Assembly (NCBI GenBank): GCA_029263415.1
Contig: JAJCXN010000044.1
Span: 1-64,000, forward strand
DNA length: 64,000 nt
DNA from: Acidobacteriota bacterium
GTDB lineage: Bacteria > Acidobacteriota > Thermoanaerobaculia > Multivoradales > Multivoraceae
Direction of reading: 5' to 3'
Shown here: piece after piece, positions 44,805-54,211 of the stretch
How positions within the stretch are numbered: the stretch's first letter is position 1
Layout of the letters: each line of letters opens with the position of its first letter
Translations under genes and position numbers: made by a program
The notes under the pieces: generated by a model
What the model was told of the DNA's origin: nothing
What the model saw: only the letters and a program-made list of their open reading frames with translations
Database searches by the model: none

Positions 44805-46762
44805 GCGCCGCCATCCCCCAGACCCTGCCCGCCCTGTTGCTACGCAACGCCCGCGACTGGCCAACCGACGTTGCGCTACGGCAGAAGGAACTCGGAATTT
44901 GGCGCGCGACCAGTTGGGCCGACTTCGTAGCCCGCGTTGCGCGCTTCGCCCTGGGGCTCGAATCCCTTGGTTTTGGGTCTGACGACATTCTCGCAGTCAT
45001 CGCAGACAATCGGCCGCAATGGATCATCGCAGAGCTGGCAGCCCAAGGTCTCGGTGGCAAATCGTTGGGGATCTACCAGGACTCCGTCGCCGACGAGGTG
45101 CGCTACCTGCTGGAGTTTGCGCAGGTCCGCTTCGTGGTGGCAGAAGATCAAGAGCAAGTCGACAAGATCCTCGATCTGCGCGCCGAGGGGCACTTGCCGA
45201 ACTTAGCGGCGGTCATCTACTTCGACCCAAAAGGCATGCGCACCTATACTGATCCGTTACTGCGACGCTTCGATCAAGTGGAAGCGCTGGGAACCGCATC
45301 ACAGCAGGACGTTGCGGCCGGAGCGTCGTTGGCGGTAGTCGCCGCTTACCAGGAGAGAGTTGAAAGGATCGAGAGCAGCACAGTCGCCGTTCTCTCGACC
45401 ACCTCCGGCACCACCGGCAAGCCCAAGCTAGCAATGCTCACCCATCGCAACCTGCTCTTCATGAGTAGCACAATGCAGAACATTGACGCTATGCAACGCG
45501 CCGACAACTTCGTGTCCTTACTGCCGCTGGCGTGGATTGGGGAACAAATGACGGGGGTCGCCCGCGCGCTGAGCGTCGGTTTCGCGGTGAACTTTCCCGA
45601 GGAACCAGAAACCGTGTCCAACGATTTGCGTGAGGTCGGACCACAAACTCTGTTTTCTCCCCCTCGCATCTGGGAGAACATGCTCTCTGAGATCCAAGTC
45701 AAGCGTGAAGACACCGTGCCTTGGAAGCGCTGGTTGTTCGATCGATGCTTGGCTATCGGATACGTCGTCGCCGATCGCCAACGTGCAAACGATGAGCACG
45801 GAGGCCGCCTTCCGGTCACACTCAAACTCAAGGCGGCCATGGCCGAGTGGGCGTGCTTCTTTTGGCTGCGCGACCAGCTCGGTCTGCGCCGCATGCGCCA
45901 CGCCTACACCGGCGGTGCAGCGCTCGGCCCCGACGTTTTTCGCTTCTTTCACGCCATCGGCGTCAATCTGAAACAGATCTATGGTCAAACCGAAGTCTCG
46001 GGGATCTCAGTCGCCCATCGCGATGGCAAGATCAAGTACCACACAGTCGGCACTCCTCTCCCGGGCACCGAGATAGAACTTAGCGACGACGGTGAGATTC
46101 GCACCCGCAGCGACGCCGTGTTCGCCGGCTACTACCTCAACCCTGAGGCCACCAGTGAAGCTCTACAAGACGGCTGGCTACTCTCGGGTGACGCAGGCGA
46201 CTTCGACAAGGACGGTCACTTGGTGGTGATCGACCGCGTCAAAGACGTGATGACACTGAAGGATGGCGCCCGCTTCTCGCCCCAGTTTCTCGAGAACAAG
46301 CTCAAGTTCAGCCCTTACGTGCAAGAGGCGGTGGTGTTCGGCGGTGCCGACTACCCGTTTGTCACCGGCATGATCACCATCGACTTTGGCAACGCGGGCA
46401 AGTGGGCAGAGCGTCACCAGCTGGCCTATACCACCTTCACCGACCTTGCCCAGAAGGCCGAGATCTATCAGCTGGTCAAGGAGCACGTTGAAAGTACCAA
46501 CGCCGACCTGCCGGAGTCCGCGCGAGTCGCCCGCTTCCTACTCCTCCACAAGGAGTTCGATGCCGACGACGCAGAGCTCACCCGTACCCGCAAGGTAAGG
46601 CGCGGCTTTGTAGTAGAGCGCTATGCAGACATTCTGAGCGGCCTCTACAGCCAAGAGGAAAACTGGCCAGTCGAGAACGAAGTCGTGTATCAAGACGGTC
46701 GCACCGTGATCCAGAAAACCAATCTACGGATCGAGACCCTGCTCTCGCCGTCCAACGCCTAA
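44801..46762 (+). CDS. Long-chain acyl-CoA synthetase (AMP-binding)
   Basis: A 653 aa ANL-superfamily ligase activating a carboxylic acid to its CoA thioester via an acyl-adenylate. The phosphate loop STTSGTTGKPKLAML, the A5-like YGQTEVSGISVAHR, adenine-binding GAALGPDVFRFF and the YYLNPEATSEALQDGWLLSGD and DRVKDVMTLKDGARFSPQ motifs match FadD15-like long-chain acyl-CoA synthetases. Fused to none, but it sits between livG and livH with ATGA overlap, so it is cotranscribed with the transporter; transport and activation of an acyl or aromatic acid is a reasonable inference. Confidence 0.9.
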   Translation: MSAAIPQTLPALLLRNARDWPTDVALRQKELGIWRATSWADFVARVARFALGLESLGFGSDDILAVIADNRPQWIIAELAAQGLGGKSLGIYQDSVADEVRYLLEFAQVRFVVAEDQEQVDKILDLRAEGHLPNLAAVIYFDPKGMRTYTDPLLRRFDQVEALGTASQQDVAAGASLAVVAAYQERVERIESSTVAVLSTTSGTTGKPKLAMLTHRNLLFMSSTMQNIDAMQRADNFVSLLPLAWIGEQMTGVARALSVGFAVNFPEEPETVSNDLREVGPQTLFSPPRIWENMLSEIQVKREDTVPWKRWLFDRCLAIGYVVADRQRANDEHGGRLPVTLKLKAAMAEWACFFWLRDQLGLRRMRHAYTGGAALGPDVFRFFHAIGVNLKQIYGQTEVSGISVAHRDGKIKYHTVGTPLPGTEIELSDDGEIRTRSDAVFAGYYLNPEATSEALQDGWLLSGDAGDFDKDGHLVVIDRVKDVMTLKDGARFSPQFLENKLKFSPYVQEAVVFGGADYPFVTGMITIDFGNAGKWAERHQLAYTTFTDLAQKAEIYQLVKEHVESTNADLPESARVARFLLLHKEFDADDAELTRTRKVRRGFVVERYADILSGLYSQEENWPVENEVVYQDGRTVIQKTNLRIETLLSPSNA

Positions 46763-46772
46763 AGCGAAGCTC

Positions 46773-47645
46773 ATGGATACCTTCATTCAACTCACCCTCT
46801 CCGGCCTCTCAAATGGCATGGTCTACGCTTTGGTCGCGGTGGGCTTCGTCGTGGTCTTCAAAGCGTCCGATGTCATCAACTTCGCTCAGGGTGAATTCTT
46901 GATGTTCGGGGCCTACCTCTGCTTCGCCTTCATCGCCCAGTTCGGACTACCGTGGTCGCTATCGGTTGTACTTGCGGTTGCAGGCTGCGCCGGACTTGGC
47001 CTCTTGGTGGAACGCCTAGTGCTACGCCCACTGATCGGAGAACCGGTGATCTCGATGATCATGGCGACCATCGGCCTTTCGTCGGTGATGAAGGCGCTAG
47101 TGAACGGAATCTGGGGACCACGACCACGCGCCTTCCCGAGCTTTCTGCCCGAAGGCAACATCGAGATCGGCGGAGCGGTGCTCGGCCTCGACCGCGTGTT
47201 GGTCGTAGTGGTCGCGGGTTTACTGTTGTTCGTTCTACAGTGGTTCTTCAAGACCACGCGTGAAGGAATCGCCATGCGCGCCATTGCCGACGACAACCAA
47301 GCGGCTTTGTCGATGGGTATCAGCATTCGTCGAGTGTTGGCGGTCGCCTGGGCCTTGGCCGCGGTGACCGCAGCCCTAGGCGGGATGATGTTGGCGAATA
47401 TGGTCGGGGTTGGCCAAGAGGTGAGTCACGTCGGTCTTCGAGTCTTTCCGGTGGTCATCCTGGGCGGTCTCGACTCGATCCCGGGTGCGATCGTGGGCGG
47501 AGCAATTATCGGCCTCTTAGAGCAATACACCGGCGGCTACATTGGGCACGGCCTCAACATGATCGTGCCCTTCTTGGTTCTGATCTTGGTGCTGATGATC
47601 AGGCCCTATGGTTTGTTCGGCAAGCGCATCATTGAGCGGGTGTGA
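46773..47645 (+). CDS. livH: Branched-chain-type ABC permease, LivH-like
   Basis: Inner-membrane permease of 290 aa with about eight hydrophobic segments. It begins FIQLTLSGLSNGMVYALVA and contains VVFKASDVINFAQGEFLMFG, GIAMRAIADDNQAALSMGI and VVILGGLDSIPGAIVGGAI, all hallmarks of LivH-type HAAT permeases. It starts 10 bp after the acyl-CoA synthetase and pairs with the LivM-like protein that follows. Confidence 0.93.
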   Translation: MDTFIQLTLSGLSNGMVYALVAVGFVVVFKASDVINFAQGEFLMFGAYLCFAFIAQFGLPWSLSVVLAVAGCAGLGLLVERLVLRPLIGEPVISMIMATIGLSSVMKALVNGIWGPRPRAFPSFLPEGNIEIGGAVLGLDRVLVVVVAGLLLFVLQWFFKTTREGIAMRAIADDNQAALSMGISIRRVLAVAWALAAVTAALGGMMLANMVGVGQEVSHVGLRVFPVVILGGLDSIPGAIVGGAIIGLLEQYTGGYIGHGLNMIVPFLVLILVLMIRPYGLFGKRIIERV

Positions 47646-47690
47646 AATGAATCTCGACCCACAACCTCCGAACACGAGGGCAACAGCCCG

Positions 47691-48734
47691 ATGAGATCTG
47701 GCGTCTTCTTCGAGAAGTACAGCGAGGAAATGGCACTGCGCCCCTACCCTCTTCAACGGATGAGGCTTGGCTTGTTCGCGCTCGCGGTGGTGATCTTTCC
47801 TTTCATCGCGTCGCCCTACTGGTTAAGCCTTGCCAATCAGGTGGCGATCGCGACCGTCGGCGCGCTCGGCCTCAACCTATTGGTTGGATACACCGGACAG
47901 ATTTCCCTAGGGCAAGGCGCCTTCCTCGCGATCGGCGCCTATGGTTCTGGCCTGCTCACCCTGCGCATGGATCTTCCGTTTTGGCTCAGCATCCCGATCG
48001 CTGGACTCATCACCGCTGCAGCAGGGCTCATCATCGGCCTGCCCTCACTTCGCCTCAAAGGCCTCTACCTCGCTATCGCGACCCTGGCTGCCCAACAGAT
48101 CGTGGAATGGGTGATCACCCACTGGACTTGGCTCACCGGCGGCACCGAAGCCCTGGTCATACCGTCGCCGAAGCTGTTCGGGTTCAGGCTCGATCGCGAC
48201 TTTAATTTCTATTGGTTCGGCGTAGCCACAGCAGCGCTCGCCGCACTGTTCGTTGCCAACCTGATGCGCTCGCGAGTCGGCCGTTCGTTCGTCGCCATCC
48301 GCGACCAAGACATTGCGGCTGGCGCGCTGGGCGTTAACGTGTTCCGCACTAAGCTCGTCGCGTTTGCAACCTCGTCGTTCCTGGTCGGCATCACCGGCGC
48401 CCTGATCGCTCACTACAGGACCATCATCACCTGGGAACGGTTCACTCTGGACACTTCGATCACCTACCTCGCGATGATCATCGTCGGCGGATTGGGGACC
48501 ATCAATGGTTCGTTCTTTGGCGCGACCCTGATCGTGCTGTTGCCAGCGCTGATCAACTCGGTGGGCCAGTCTCTCCAAACCACGGTCCCTGCAGCTGCGC
48601 GCATCCTTCCGTTTGTCCAACAAGGCGCCTTCGGCCTGATCATCATCTTGTTCCTGGTTCTCGAGCCCGAAGGGCTGGCGAAACTGTGGCGCAATATCAA
48701 GGATCAGTTCAAAGTCTGGCCGTTCTCATACTAG
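47691..48734 (+). CDS. livM: Branched-chain-type ABC permease, LivM-like
   Basis: Second permease subunit, 347 aa with about 9-10 hydrophobic segments. LivM markers are GLNLLVGYTGQISLGQGAF, GLPSLRLKGLYLAIATLAA, RSFVAIRDQDIAAGALGVNV, LVAFATSSFLVGITGAL and IIVGGLGTINGSFFGAT. It has a short cytoplasmic N-terminus (RSGVFFEKYSEEM), common in this subfamily. It lies 45 bp downstream of livH. Confidence 0.93.
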   Translation: MRSGVFFEKYSEEMALRPYPLQRMRLGLFALAVVIFPFIASPYWLSLANQVAIATVGALGLNLLVGYTGQISLGQGAFLAIGAYGSGLLTLRMDLPFWLSIPIAGLITAAAGLIIGLPSLRLKGLYLAIATLAAQQIVEWVITHWTWLTGGTEALVIPSPKLFGFRLDRDFNFYWFGVATAALAALFVANLMRSRVGRSFVAIRDQDIAAGALGVNVFRTKLVAFATSSFLVGITGALIAHYRTIITWERFTLDTSITYLAMIIVGGLGTINGSFFGATLIVLLPALINSVGQSLQTTVPAAARILPFVQQGAFGLIIILFLVLEPEGLAKLWRNIKDQFKVWPFSY

Positions 48735-48851
48735 GCCGGAAACGTCTTCGCCCCTTCGGTAGCATGCCGTGCGCCTGACCATCACAGTGTCGAGTCTTTC
48801 GCACCCTCCTCTCCACTAGCTCCCCGTTTTCCAACCAAGGACCTTCAGATC

Positions 48852-50054
48852 ATGACCAAGATCCCAACGCTCCACCGACGACTTCTGCTGTTTATCGCGA
48901 TCCTGCTGATCGGGCTCGCGCTCGCATGCGGTGGCGCAACCGACGACGGCTCGACCATCCGCGTCGGCGCCGTGTTCGATCTCACCGGGCCGACCGCCGA
49001 CGTGGGCACCGCCTACGCTAACGGCCTACGCGGCTACGTCGACTGGCTGAACGAGAGCGGTGGCATCGCGGGCAAGCCCATTGAACTCTTGTACCAGGAC
49101 TACGCCTACAAGGTCGATCAAGCTGAGCAGCTCTACTCGCGCTACTCCCAGTCAGGGGTCGTAGCCTTCCAAGGATGGGGGACCGCTGACACCGAAGCCC
49201 TTCGTGGGCGAATTGGCGACGACGAGATCCCCTTCATGTCGGCGTCGTATTCACATGTCTTAGGTAACCCCGAAGAGGCGCCCTACAACTTTCTAGCGGG
49301 CACCAGCTACACCGACCAGTTCAAGATTCTGCTCGATTGGATGCTCGAACAGGAGGCACCCGCCGGTGCTGATGAGCCGCTGGGCGTAGCGCTAATGCAC
49401 AACCCGAGCCCCTTCGGTCTCTCGCCCTACAATCTCGGAGGCAAGGACTACGCCGACGCCAACGGCATCGCGCTGAGCAAGGTGGAGATGCCCCGCGGCA
49501 ATACGGACTACACCGCCGAGCTCACTCGAATTGCGAAGAGTGGGACTCAGTGGGTGGTGTTTCAAAACACCTCGGGACCGGTGGCAACGGCTCTCAAGAA
49601 CGCCCAAGATCTCGGCCTTGACCTGCGTTTCGCCTGCCTGAATTGGTGCAGTAACTCAGTGCTCACCGATCTCGCTGGCGATGCCGCGGAAGGCACGATC
49701 GGTTCGATCCTGTTCTCCCCACCCGGCGAGGGAGTAACGGGTCTCGACCAAGCCAACAGGTTTCTCGAATCGAAGGGGTCCTCGCTCGATCAGGAAGGGC
49801 TGCTCTATGGCCAAGGTTGGATGACCATGCACCTCATGATGGAGGGCATCCGCCGCGCTGCCGCGCAGGGTGAGGTCACTGGTCGAGCGATCAAGGAGGC
49901 CCTCGAAAGCCTGCGCGACTTCGACACCGGCGGGGTAACCAGCCCGATCACCTTCACCCCTGACAGCCACCGCGGCACCAACTCCATGCGCCTGTTCGAA
50001 GTCAGTAGCGGTATGTGGACTCCGCTAACCGGCCTGCGCTCGCCAAAAGCCTAA
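48852..50054 (+). CDS. livJ: Branched-chain-type substrate-binding lipoprotein, LivJ-like
   Basis: The solute receptor of the transporter, 400 aa. A lipoprotein signal ends at the lipobox GLALAC (Cys about 26). The mature protein opens TIRVGAVFDLTGPTADVGT and shows GLRGYVDWLNESGGIAGKP and ELLYQDYAYKVDQAEQLY, the type I periplasmic-binding (Peripla_BP_6) pattern. A lipid-anchored receptor is unusual for E. coli-type LivJ but common elsewhere. The 117 bp gap after livM may hold a separate promoter. Confidence 0.9.
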   Translation: MTKIPTLHRRLLLFIAILLIGLALACGGATDDGSTIRVGAVFDLTGPTADVGTAYANGLRGYVDWLNESGGIAGKPIELLYQDYAYKVDQAEQLYSRYSQSGVVAFQGWGTADTEALRGRIGDDEIPFMSASYSHVLGNPEEAPYNFLAGTSYTDQFKILLDWMLEQEAPAGADEPLGVALMHNPSPFGLSPYNLGGKDYADANGIALSKVEMPRGNTDYTAELTRIAKSGTQWVVFQNTSGPVATALKNAQDLGLDLRFACLNWCSNSVLTDLAGDAAEGTIGSILFSPPGEGVTGLDQANRFLESKGSSLDQEGLLYGQGWMTMHLMMEGIRRAAAQGEVTGRAIKEALESLRDFDTGGVTSPITFTPDSHRGTNSMRLFEVSSGMWTPLTGLRSPKA

Positions 50055-50059
50055 GGCGC

Positions 50060-50854
50060 TTGCTCAGCGTCAACAATATCGAGGTCCTCTACGAGGACGT
50101 TATCTTGGTTCTCAAAGGCCTGTCGCTCACCGTGCGCGAGGGGTCGATTTGCGCCCTGCTTGGAACCAACGGCGCCGGCAAGTCGACCACCCTCAAGGCG
50201 ATTTCTGGACTGCTCAGAACTGAGCGCGGTGCGGTCAGCGACGGCACCATCGATTTTTGCGGTGAACGGATCGACGAACTCGCCGCTGACGACATCGTGC
50301 GTCGCGGCATTTTCCAAGTGATGGAAGGTCGGAGGGTCTTCGAGCATCTCAACGTCGAGGACAACCTCAGAGCTGGAGGGTACACCCGCCCTCGCGGCAC
50401 CTCGCTCGCGCGAGACCTAGAGCGCGTCTACTCCTACTTCCCAAAGCTACGTGAGCGTCAAGAACAGCAGGCTGGCTACCTCTCCGGTGGCGAGCAGCAA
50501 ATGCTGGCGATTGGTAGAGCGCTGATGGCAGCCCCCAAACTCCTACTCCTCGACGAGCCATCGCTAGGTTTGGCTCCCCTGTTGGTCCAGGAGATTTTCG
50601 CAATCGTCCGAAGGATCAACGAAGAAGAGGGCACCACCATCCTGCTGGTCGAGCAGAACGCCCACCTGGCATTGGAGGTCGCCGAGCACGCGATGATCAT
50701 GGAAGGCGGGCGCGTGGTGCTCGAAGGGTCTGCAGACGAATTGCGCAATAACGCCGATGTCAAAGAGTTCTACCTCGGAGTGACCCAGGGCGGCGAGCGC
50801 AAAAGTTATCGAGATATCAAGCACTACAAACGTCGCAAGCGTTGGTTGTCTTAA
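50060..50854 (+). CDS. livF: Branched-chain-type ABC transporter ATPase, LivF-like
   Basis: Second ATPase. Walker A ALLGTNGAGKSTTLKAISGL, Q-loop FQVMEGRRVFEHLNV, signature YLSGGEQQMLAIGRAL, Walker B LLLLDEPSLGLAPL and H-loop ILLVEQNAHLALEVA identify LivF. The frame runs from 50015, inside livJ, but the family N-terminus LSVNNIEVLYEDVILVL begins at TTG 50060, five bases after the livJ stop, with AAGG just upstream. C-terminal extra residues are basic (SYRDIKHYKRRKRW). It closes the transporter operon. Confidence 0.9.
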   Translation: MLSVNNIEVLYEDVILVLKGLSLTVREGSICALLGTNGAGKSTTLKAISGLLRTERGAVSDGTIDFCGERIDELAADDIVRRGIFQVMEGRRVFEHLNVEDNLRAGGYTRPRGTSLARDLERVYSYFPKLRERQEQQAGYLSGGEQQMLAIGRALMAAPKLLLLDEPSLGLAPLLVQEIFAIVRRINEEEGTTILLVEQNAHLALEVAEHAMIMEGGRVVLEGSADELRNNADVKEFYLGVTQGGERKSYRDIKHYKRRKRWLS

Positions 50855-50864
50855 GATCACCCTC

Positions 50865-51761
50865 ATGAAGTTAACGGCCAGCATCGTCGTTCCGGCCTAC
50901 AACGAGCGCGGCTGCATTCCTCTCCTGTGTATCGATCTCGACAGCGCTCTCGGAAGTCTCTTTGACTACGAAATCATCCTTGTCGACGACGGATCCACCG
51001 ACGAAACGCTCGAGGAAATGGTTCAGCAAACCGAACGTCGAGATCACGTGCGGTGCTTGCGGCTCGCCACCAGGCAGGGTCAATCAGCCGCCACCTTGGC
51101 TGGCATCCGTGCTGCAACCGGCGACATCGTGGTCACCATGGACGCGGACCTTCAATACTTCGCTGAAGACATCCCGCGCCTCGTTGACGAACTCGCACAC
51201 TGCGACGTGGTCCTTGGGGTGCGCACCGAACGTGCAGACTCCATGCTGCGACGCGCCAGCGGCAGGATCGGCAACGCCGTCAGACGAGGTTTTCTGGGCG
51301 ACCCATTTATCGACGTCTGCACCGGGCTCGCAGCTTATCGCCGAGAGTGGCTCAAGGACCTGCCGCCTTTCAAAGGCCTTCACCGCTTTCTGCCGGCCAT
51401 CGTGGCGCTGCGCGGTGCGCGAGTGCAACAGATTGAGATCAACCATCGGACTCGCCGAGCGGGCAAGAGTAAGTACGGCATCATCGGACCAGCATGGCGC
51501 GGCTTCTTCGACCTCTTCGGGGTCCGTTGGGGCATCAAGCGACAGATCGTGCCCAGTGCAGCACAAGAACGGCGACCTACGAACCGCATCGTTGCAACGC
51601 GCCAGCAGCCGAGAGTGGAGCCAGAAACCACAGAGCTGCCACTGGCATCGATCCATGAGGCGACCGGCAACGAGGAGGCCGACAACGAAGCCCATGGGGA
51701 CTCGTCCCTTGATCCTGGCCTGCGCCAGGCTGACCTCTTGGACCCCGAAGGGACTCGCTAG
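50865..51761 (+). CDS. Family 2 glycosyltransferase, dolichyl-phosphate-mannose-synthase-like
   Basis: A 298 aa GT-A enzyme. The nucleotide-sugar site SIVVPAYNERGCIPLL, LVDDGSTDETLEEM, the catalytic metal motif VVTMDADLQYFAEDIPRLV and CTGLAAYRREWLKDLP fit the DPMS/Gtrb-like branch, which transfers sugars to polyprenyl phosphate; SKYGIIGPAWRGFFDLF near 225 is also typical. The GT-like part ends near residue 225; about 70 residues of charged low-complexity tail follow, and I see no transmembrane helices. It follows livF by 10 bp but its function need not be linked. Confidence 0.82.
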   Translation: MKLTASIVVPAYNERGCIPLLCIDLDSALGSLFDYEIILVDDGSTDETLEEMVQQTERRDHVRCLRLATRQGQSAATLAGIRAATGDIVVTMDADLQYFAEDIPRLVDELAHCDVVLGVRTERADSMLRRASGRIGNAVRRGFLGDPFIDVCTGLAAYRREWLKDLPPFKGLHRFLPAIVALRGARVQQIEINHRTRRAGKSKYGIIGPAWRGFFDLFGVRWGIKRQIVPSAAQERRPTNRIVATRQQPRVEPETTELPLASIHEATGNEEADNEAHGDSSLDPGLRQADLLDPEGTR

Positions 51762-51895
51762 AAAGACTTCGCGACTCGTGCACAAGTACCGGCGGCTTCT
51801 GACTAGGCCTCGCCGAAGCAAGCAGTGAAAACTCGAGACACAAGACCCGAGCATCCCAGAGTTGACGAGCCAACCGCGAAACCGCTTCCGCGAGC

Positions 51896-52654
51896 CTAGC
51901 TCTCCAAGTCCTGTTCGATCTCCTGCTCGATCGCTCTGAGTCGCTGGTAGAACTCGGTGCGGGCGGGCTTGGTGAACGCGTTCTCTCGCTGAATGGTCAT
52001 AAATAGATCGTGTGAGTCCTCCCGCAGGATCTCTTCGATCTTGAGCAGGTGCCGATAGGCCGGCGTGGCGAGGTCGAGATCCGCCTGGCGCACCTCCCGT
52101 AGCGCCTTCGCGATCCAATGGGTCAGGCCTTGGATGGTGGCCATCTCGCGATCGTGATCCTCTGCCAGCATCTCAATCACCTCTAGTCCTAAGCTCTCAA
52201 GGTAGCCGATGACTCTCGCTTGCTCTTCAGAGCTTGCACACTTCGCTGACTGCGTTGGAGCGCTGAGCACCACTTTCAGGCCGCTGATCCCGCCCTTGCC
52301 ACTTTGCGGCCCGAACATGGGATGAAGTCCCAAGAAGCGCGCCTTCTCTGGCAACAGCAGGTCCAGGATCTGGGCCGGCCGCTCCATCACCGAAGCGACC
52401 TCCAACACCAAAGTGCCGGGCTCCAACCTCGGCGCCACCTGGACCAGTAGCTCCTGCATGTTCTGCACCGGCACTGCAATGATCACTACCTCGCAAGCAG
52501 CCGCAGTGCCGATCTCAACGGCGGTGATGCCAGCGCTGGTAGCGTCGATCACCGGTCGTGTGCGATCTGCGACCAACACCTCAAAAGCCTGGCTCAGGTG
52601 AGCCGCCGCGAACCGCCCGAAGCTTCCATAGCCGAGCATGCCAATGCGTTTCAT
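51896..52654 (-). CDS. tyrA: Prephenate dehydrogenase family protein (TyrA)
   Basis: NAD(P)-dependent dehydrogenase of tyrosine biosynthesis. A Rossmann motif GMLGYGSFGRFAAAHL at the N-terminus, VVIIAVPVQNMQELL, LEVASVMERPAQIL, FLGLHPMFGPQSGKGG and GLEVIEMLAEDHDREMATIQGLTHWIAKAL (in part) match the TyrA dehydrogenase domain. At 252 aa it lacks an ACT domain and a chorismate mutase domain. The ATG at 52654 (MKRIGMLGYG) is preferred over an upstream in-frame codon at 52681. No other aromatic pathway gene is adjacent; prephenate versus arogenate preference cannot be told. Confidence 0.85.
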   Translation of the reverse strand: MKRIGMLGYGSFGRFAAAHLSQAFEVLVADRTRPVIDATSAGITAVEIGTAAACEVVIIAVPVQNMQELLVQVAPRLEPGTLVLEVASVMERPAQILDLLLPEKARFLGLHPMFGPQSGKGGISGLKVVLSAPTQSAKCASSEEQARVIGYLESLGLEVIEMLAEDHDREMATIQGLTHWIAKALREVRQADLDLATPAYRHLLKIEEILREDSHDLFMTIQRENAFTKPARTEFYQRLRAIEQEIEQDLES

Positions 52655-52842
52655 GATGCTTCCTGTCGTTTCGCGAGACAAATCGCCTGCGTTCGAGGTC
52701 GCTAAGGCCGCCCCTAGGCGCGGCGAGTCTAGCCGTTGCTCGCTCGCATCAGCGGCATCGGCGGTCCGAAATCGCCTGCAACCCGACTACAATGAGCACC
52801 GTTCTCGAATCAGAGGATCCCAGTCACAGCCAAGGACCGCGC

Positions 52843-54144
52843 ATGCCCTACCAATTGACGCCTCGACTGCTGACGGTCGCGGCGACCCTCAGCGCCCTCT
52901 TTGTGGGCACCGCAGCTCTCGCCCAAGACCCATCCCGAACCGATCGCCGGCAACTTCTTGCGATGCGCAAGCTGCTATTTGAAGCGCCGCTCATCGACGG
53001 TCACAACGATGTCCCCTGGCAAACACGCGAGCGGCTCGGGAATGTCCTTGGAGAGTTCAACTTCAGCGATACCAGTGCGCTGCAACCTCCCATGCACACG
53101 GACCTCGCACGCTTGGAACTCAGTGGTTTGGGCGGTCAATTCTGGTCGGTCTACATTCCGACCTCGATGGCTGGACCTGGCGCGACCCGCGCCGTGCTCG
53201 AACAAATCGACGTCGTCCATCGCCTGGTCGACAAGTATCCGCAACAACTGCAGATCGCCCTCACTTCGACCGGAGTCGACCGCGCGCGGCGGGCGGGTCG
53301 CCTGGCATCACTGATCGGCATGGAGGGGGGCCACGCCATCGACAACTCCTTAGGCGCGCTACGCCAGCTGTACCGTGCGGGCGTGCGGTACATGACCTTG
53401 ACCCACTCAGCCAATACAGACTGGGCAGACTCAGCGACCGATGAAGCGGAACATAACGGCCTCAGCTCGTTTGGCCTCGAGGTGGTGCGCGAAATGAACC
53501 GCATGGGTATGCTGGTCGATCTATCGCACACCTCACCCGCGACCATGCACGACGCATTGGACACGGTCAGGGCACCAGTGATCTTCTCGCACTCCTCTGC
53601 TTACGGAGTCACCCAACACGCCCGCAACGTCCCAGACGACGTGCTGCGGCGTGTGGCCAACAACGGTGGCGTAGTGATGGTCACGTTTGTTCCGTCCTTC
53701 ATCAGCGAGGACGTCAGGCGCCATTCCGATAGGGCACGGCTCGAACGCCTCAAGATTCGCAATCAACTCACCGCGACCTTCGACGGCGAGGCGCTCGACA
53801 CGGCGGTCAACACCGCGCTCGACCAGTGGCGCACCGACAACCCCGCCCCGAATGCCACCCTCAAAGACGTCGCCGATCACATCGACCACATTCGGGCCAT
53901 CGCGAGCGTTGACATCATCGGTATCGGTGGCGACTACGACGGCATCACTTCGGTGCCAGTCGGGCTCGAAGACGTATCTCAGTATCCAGCACTCTTCTTG
54001 GAATTGCGTGCTCGCGGATATAGCGATCGAGAACTCAAGGCGATCGCCGGTGGCAACATCCTGCGGGCGATGCGAGCTGCAGAGAAGGTCGCAGCAGACC
54101 TGATTTCCGAACCGGCATCTGACATGGTGTTTGGCAGAAACTAA
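52843..54144 (+). CDS. Membrane (renal-type) dipeptidase, family M19, exported
   Basis: Zinc dipeptidase of the M19 family, 433 aa. A signal peptide (LLTVAATLSALFVGTAALA) with cleavage after ALA suggests periplasmic export. Metal ligands appear in LIDGHNDVPWQTRER (HxD), the GMEGGHAIDNSLGALRQLY segment (Glu), MLVDLSHTSPATM and VIFSHSSAYGV (His), and IGGDYDGITSVPVGLEDVSQ is the family end signature. The start at 52843 gives the signal peptide; an upstream codon at 52792 would spoil it. Likely acts on exogenous dipeptides or cell-wall D-amino acid dipeptides. Confidence 0.92.
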   Translation: MPYQLTPRLLTVAATLSALFVGTAALAQDPSRTDRRQLLAMRKLLFEAPLIDGHNDVPWQTRERLGNVLGEFNFSDTSALQPPMHTDLARLELSGLGGQFWSVYIPTSMAGPGATRAVLEQIDVVHRLVDKYPQQLQIALTSTGVDRARRAGRLASLIGMEGGHAIDNSLGALRQLYRAGVRYMTLTHSANTDWADSATDEAEHNGLSSFGLEVVREMNRMGMLVDLSHTSPATMHDALDTVRAPVIFSHSSAYGVTQHARNVPDDVLRRVANNGGVVMVTFVPSFISEDVRRHSDRARLERLKIRNQLTATFDGEALDTAVNTALDQWRTDNPAPNATLKDVADHIDHIRAIASVDIIGIGGDYDGITSVPVGLEDVSQYPALFLELRARGYSDRELKAIAGGNILRAMRAAEKVAADLISEPASDMVFGRN

Positions 54145-54211
54145 GGGAGCCCCCTCTGCTGCATCCCTCCCGATTCACTGCGTTTGCCCGTCAACCACCG
54201 GAGCCTTCATC

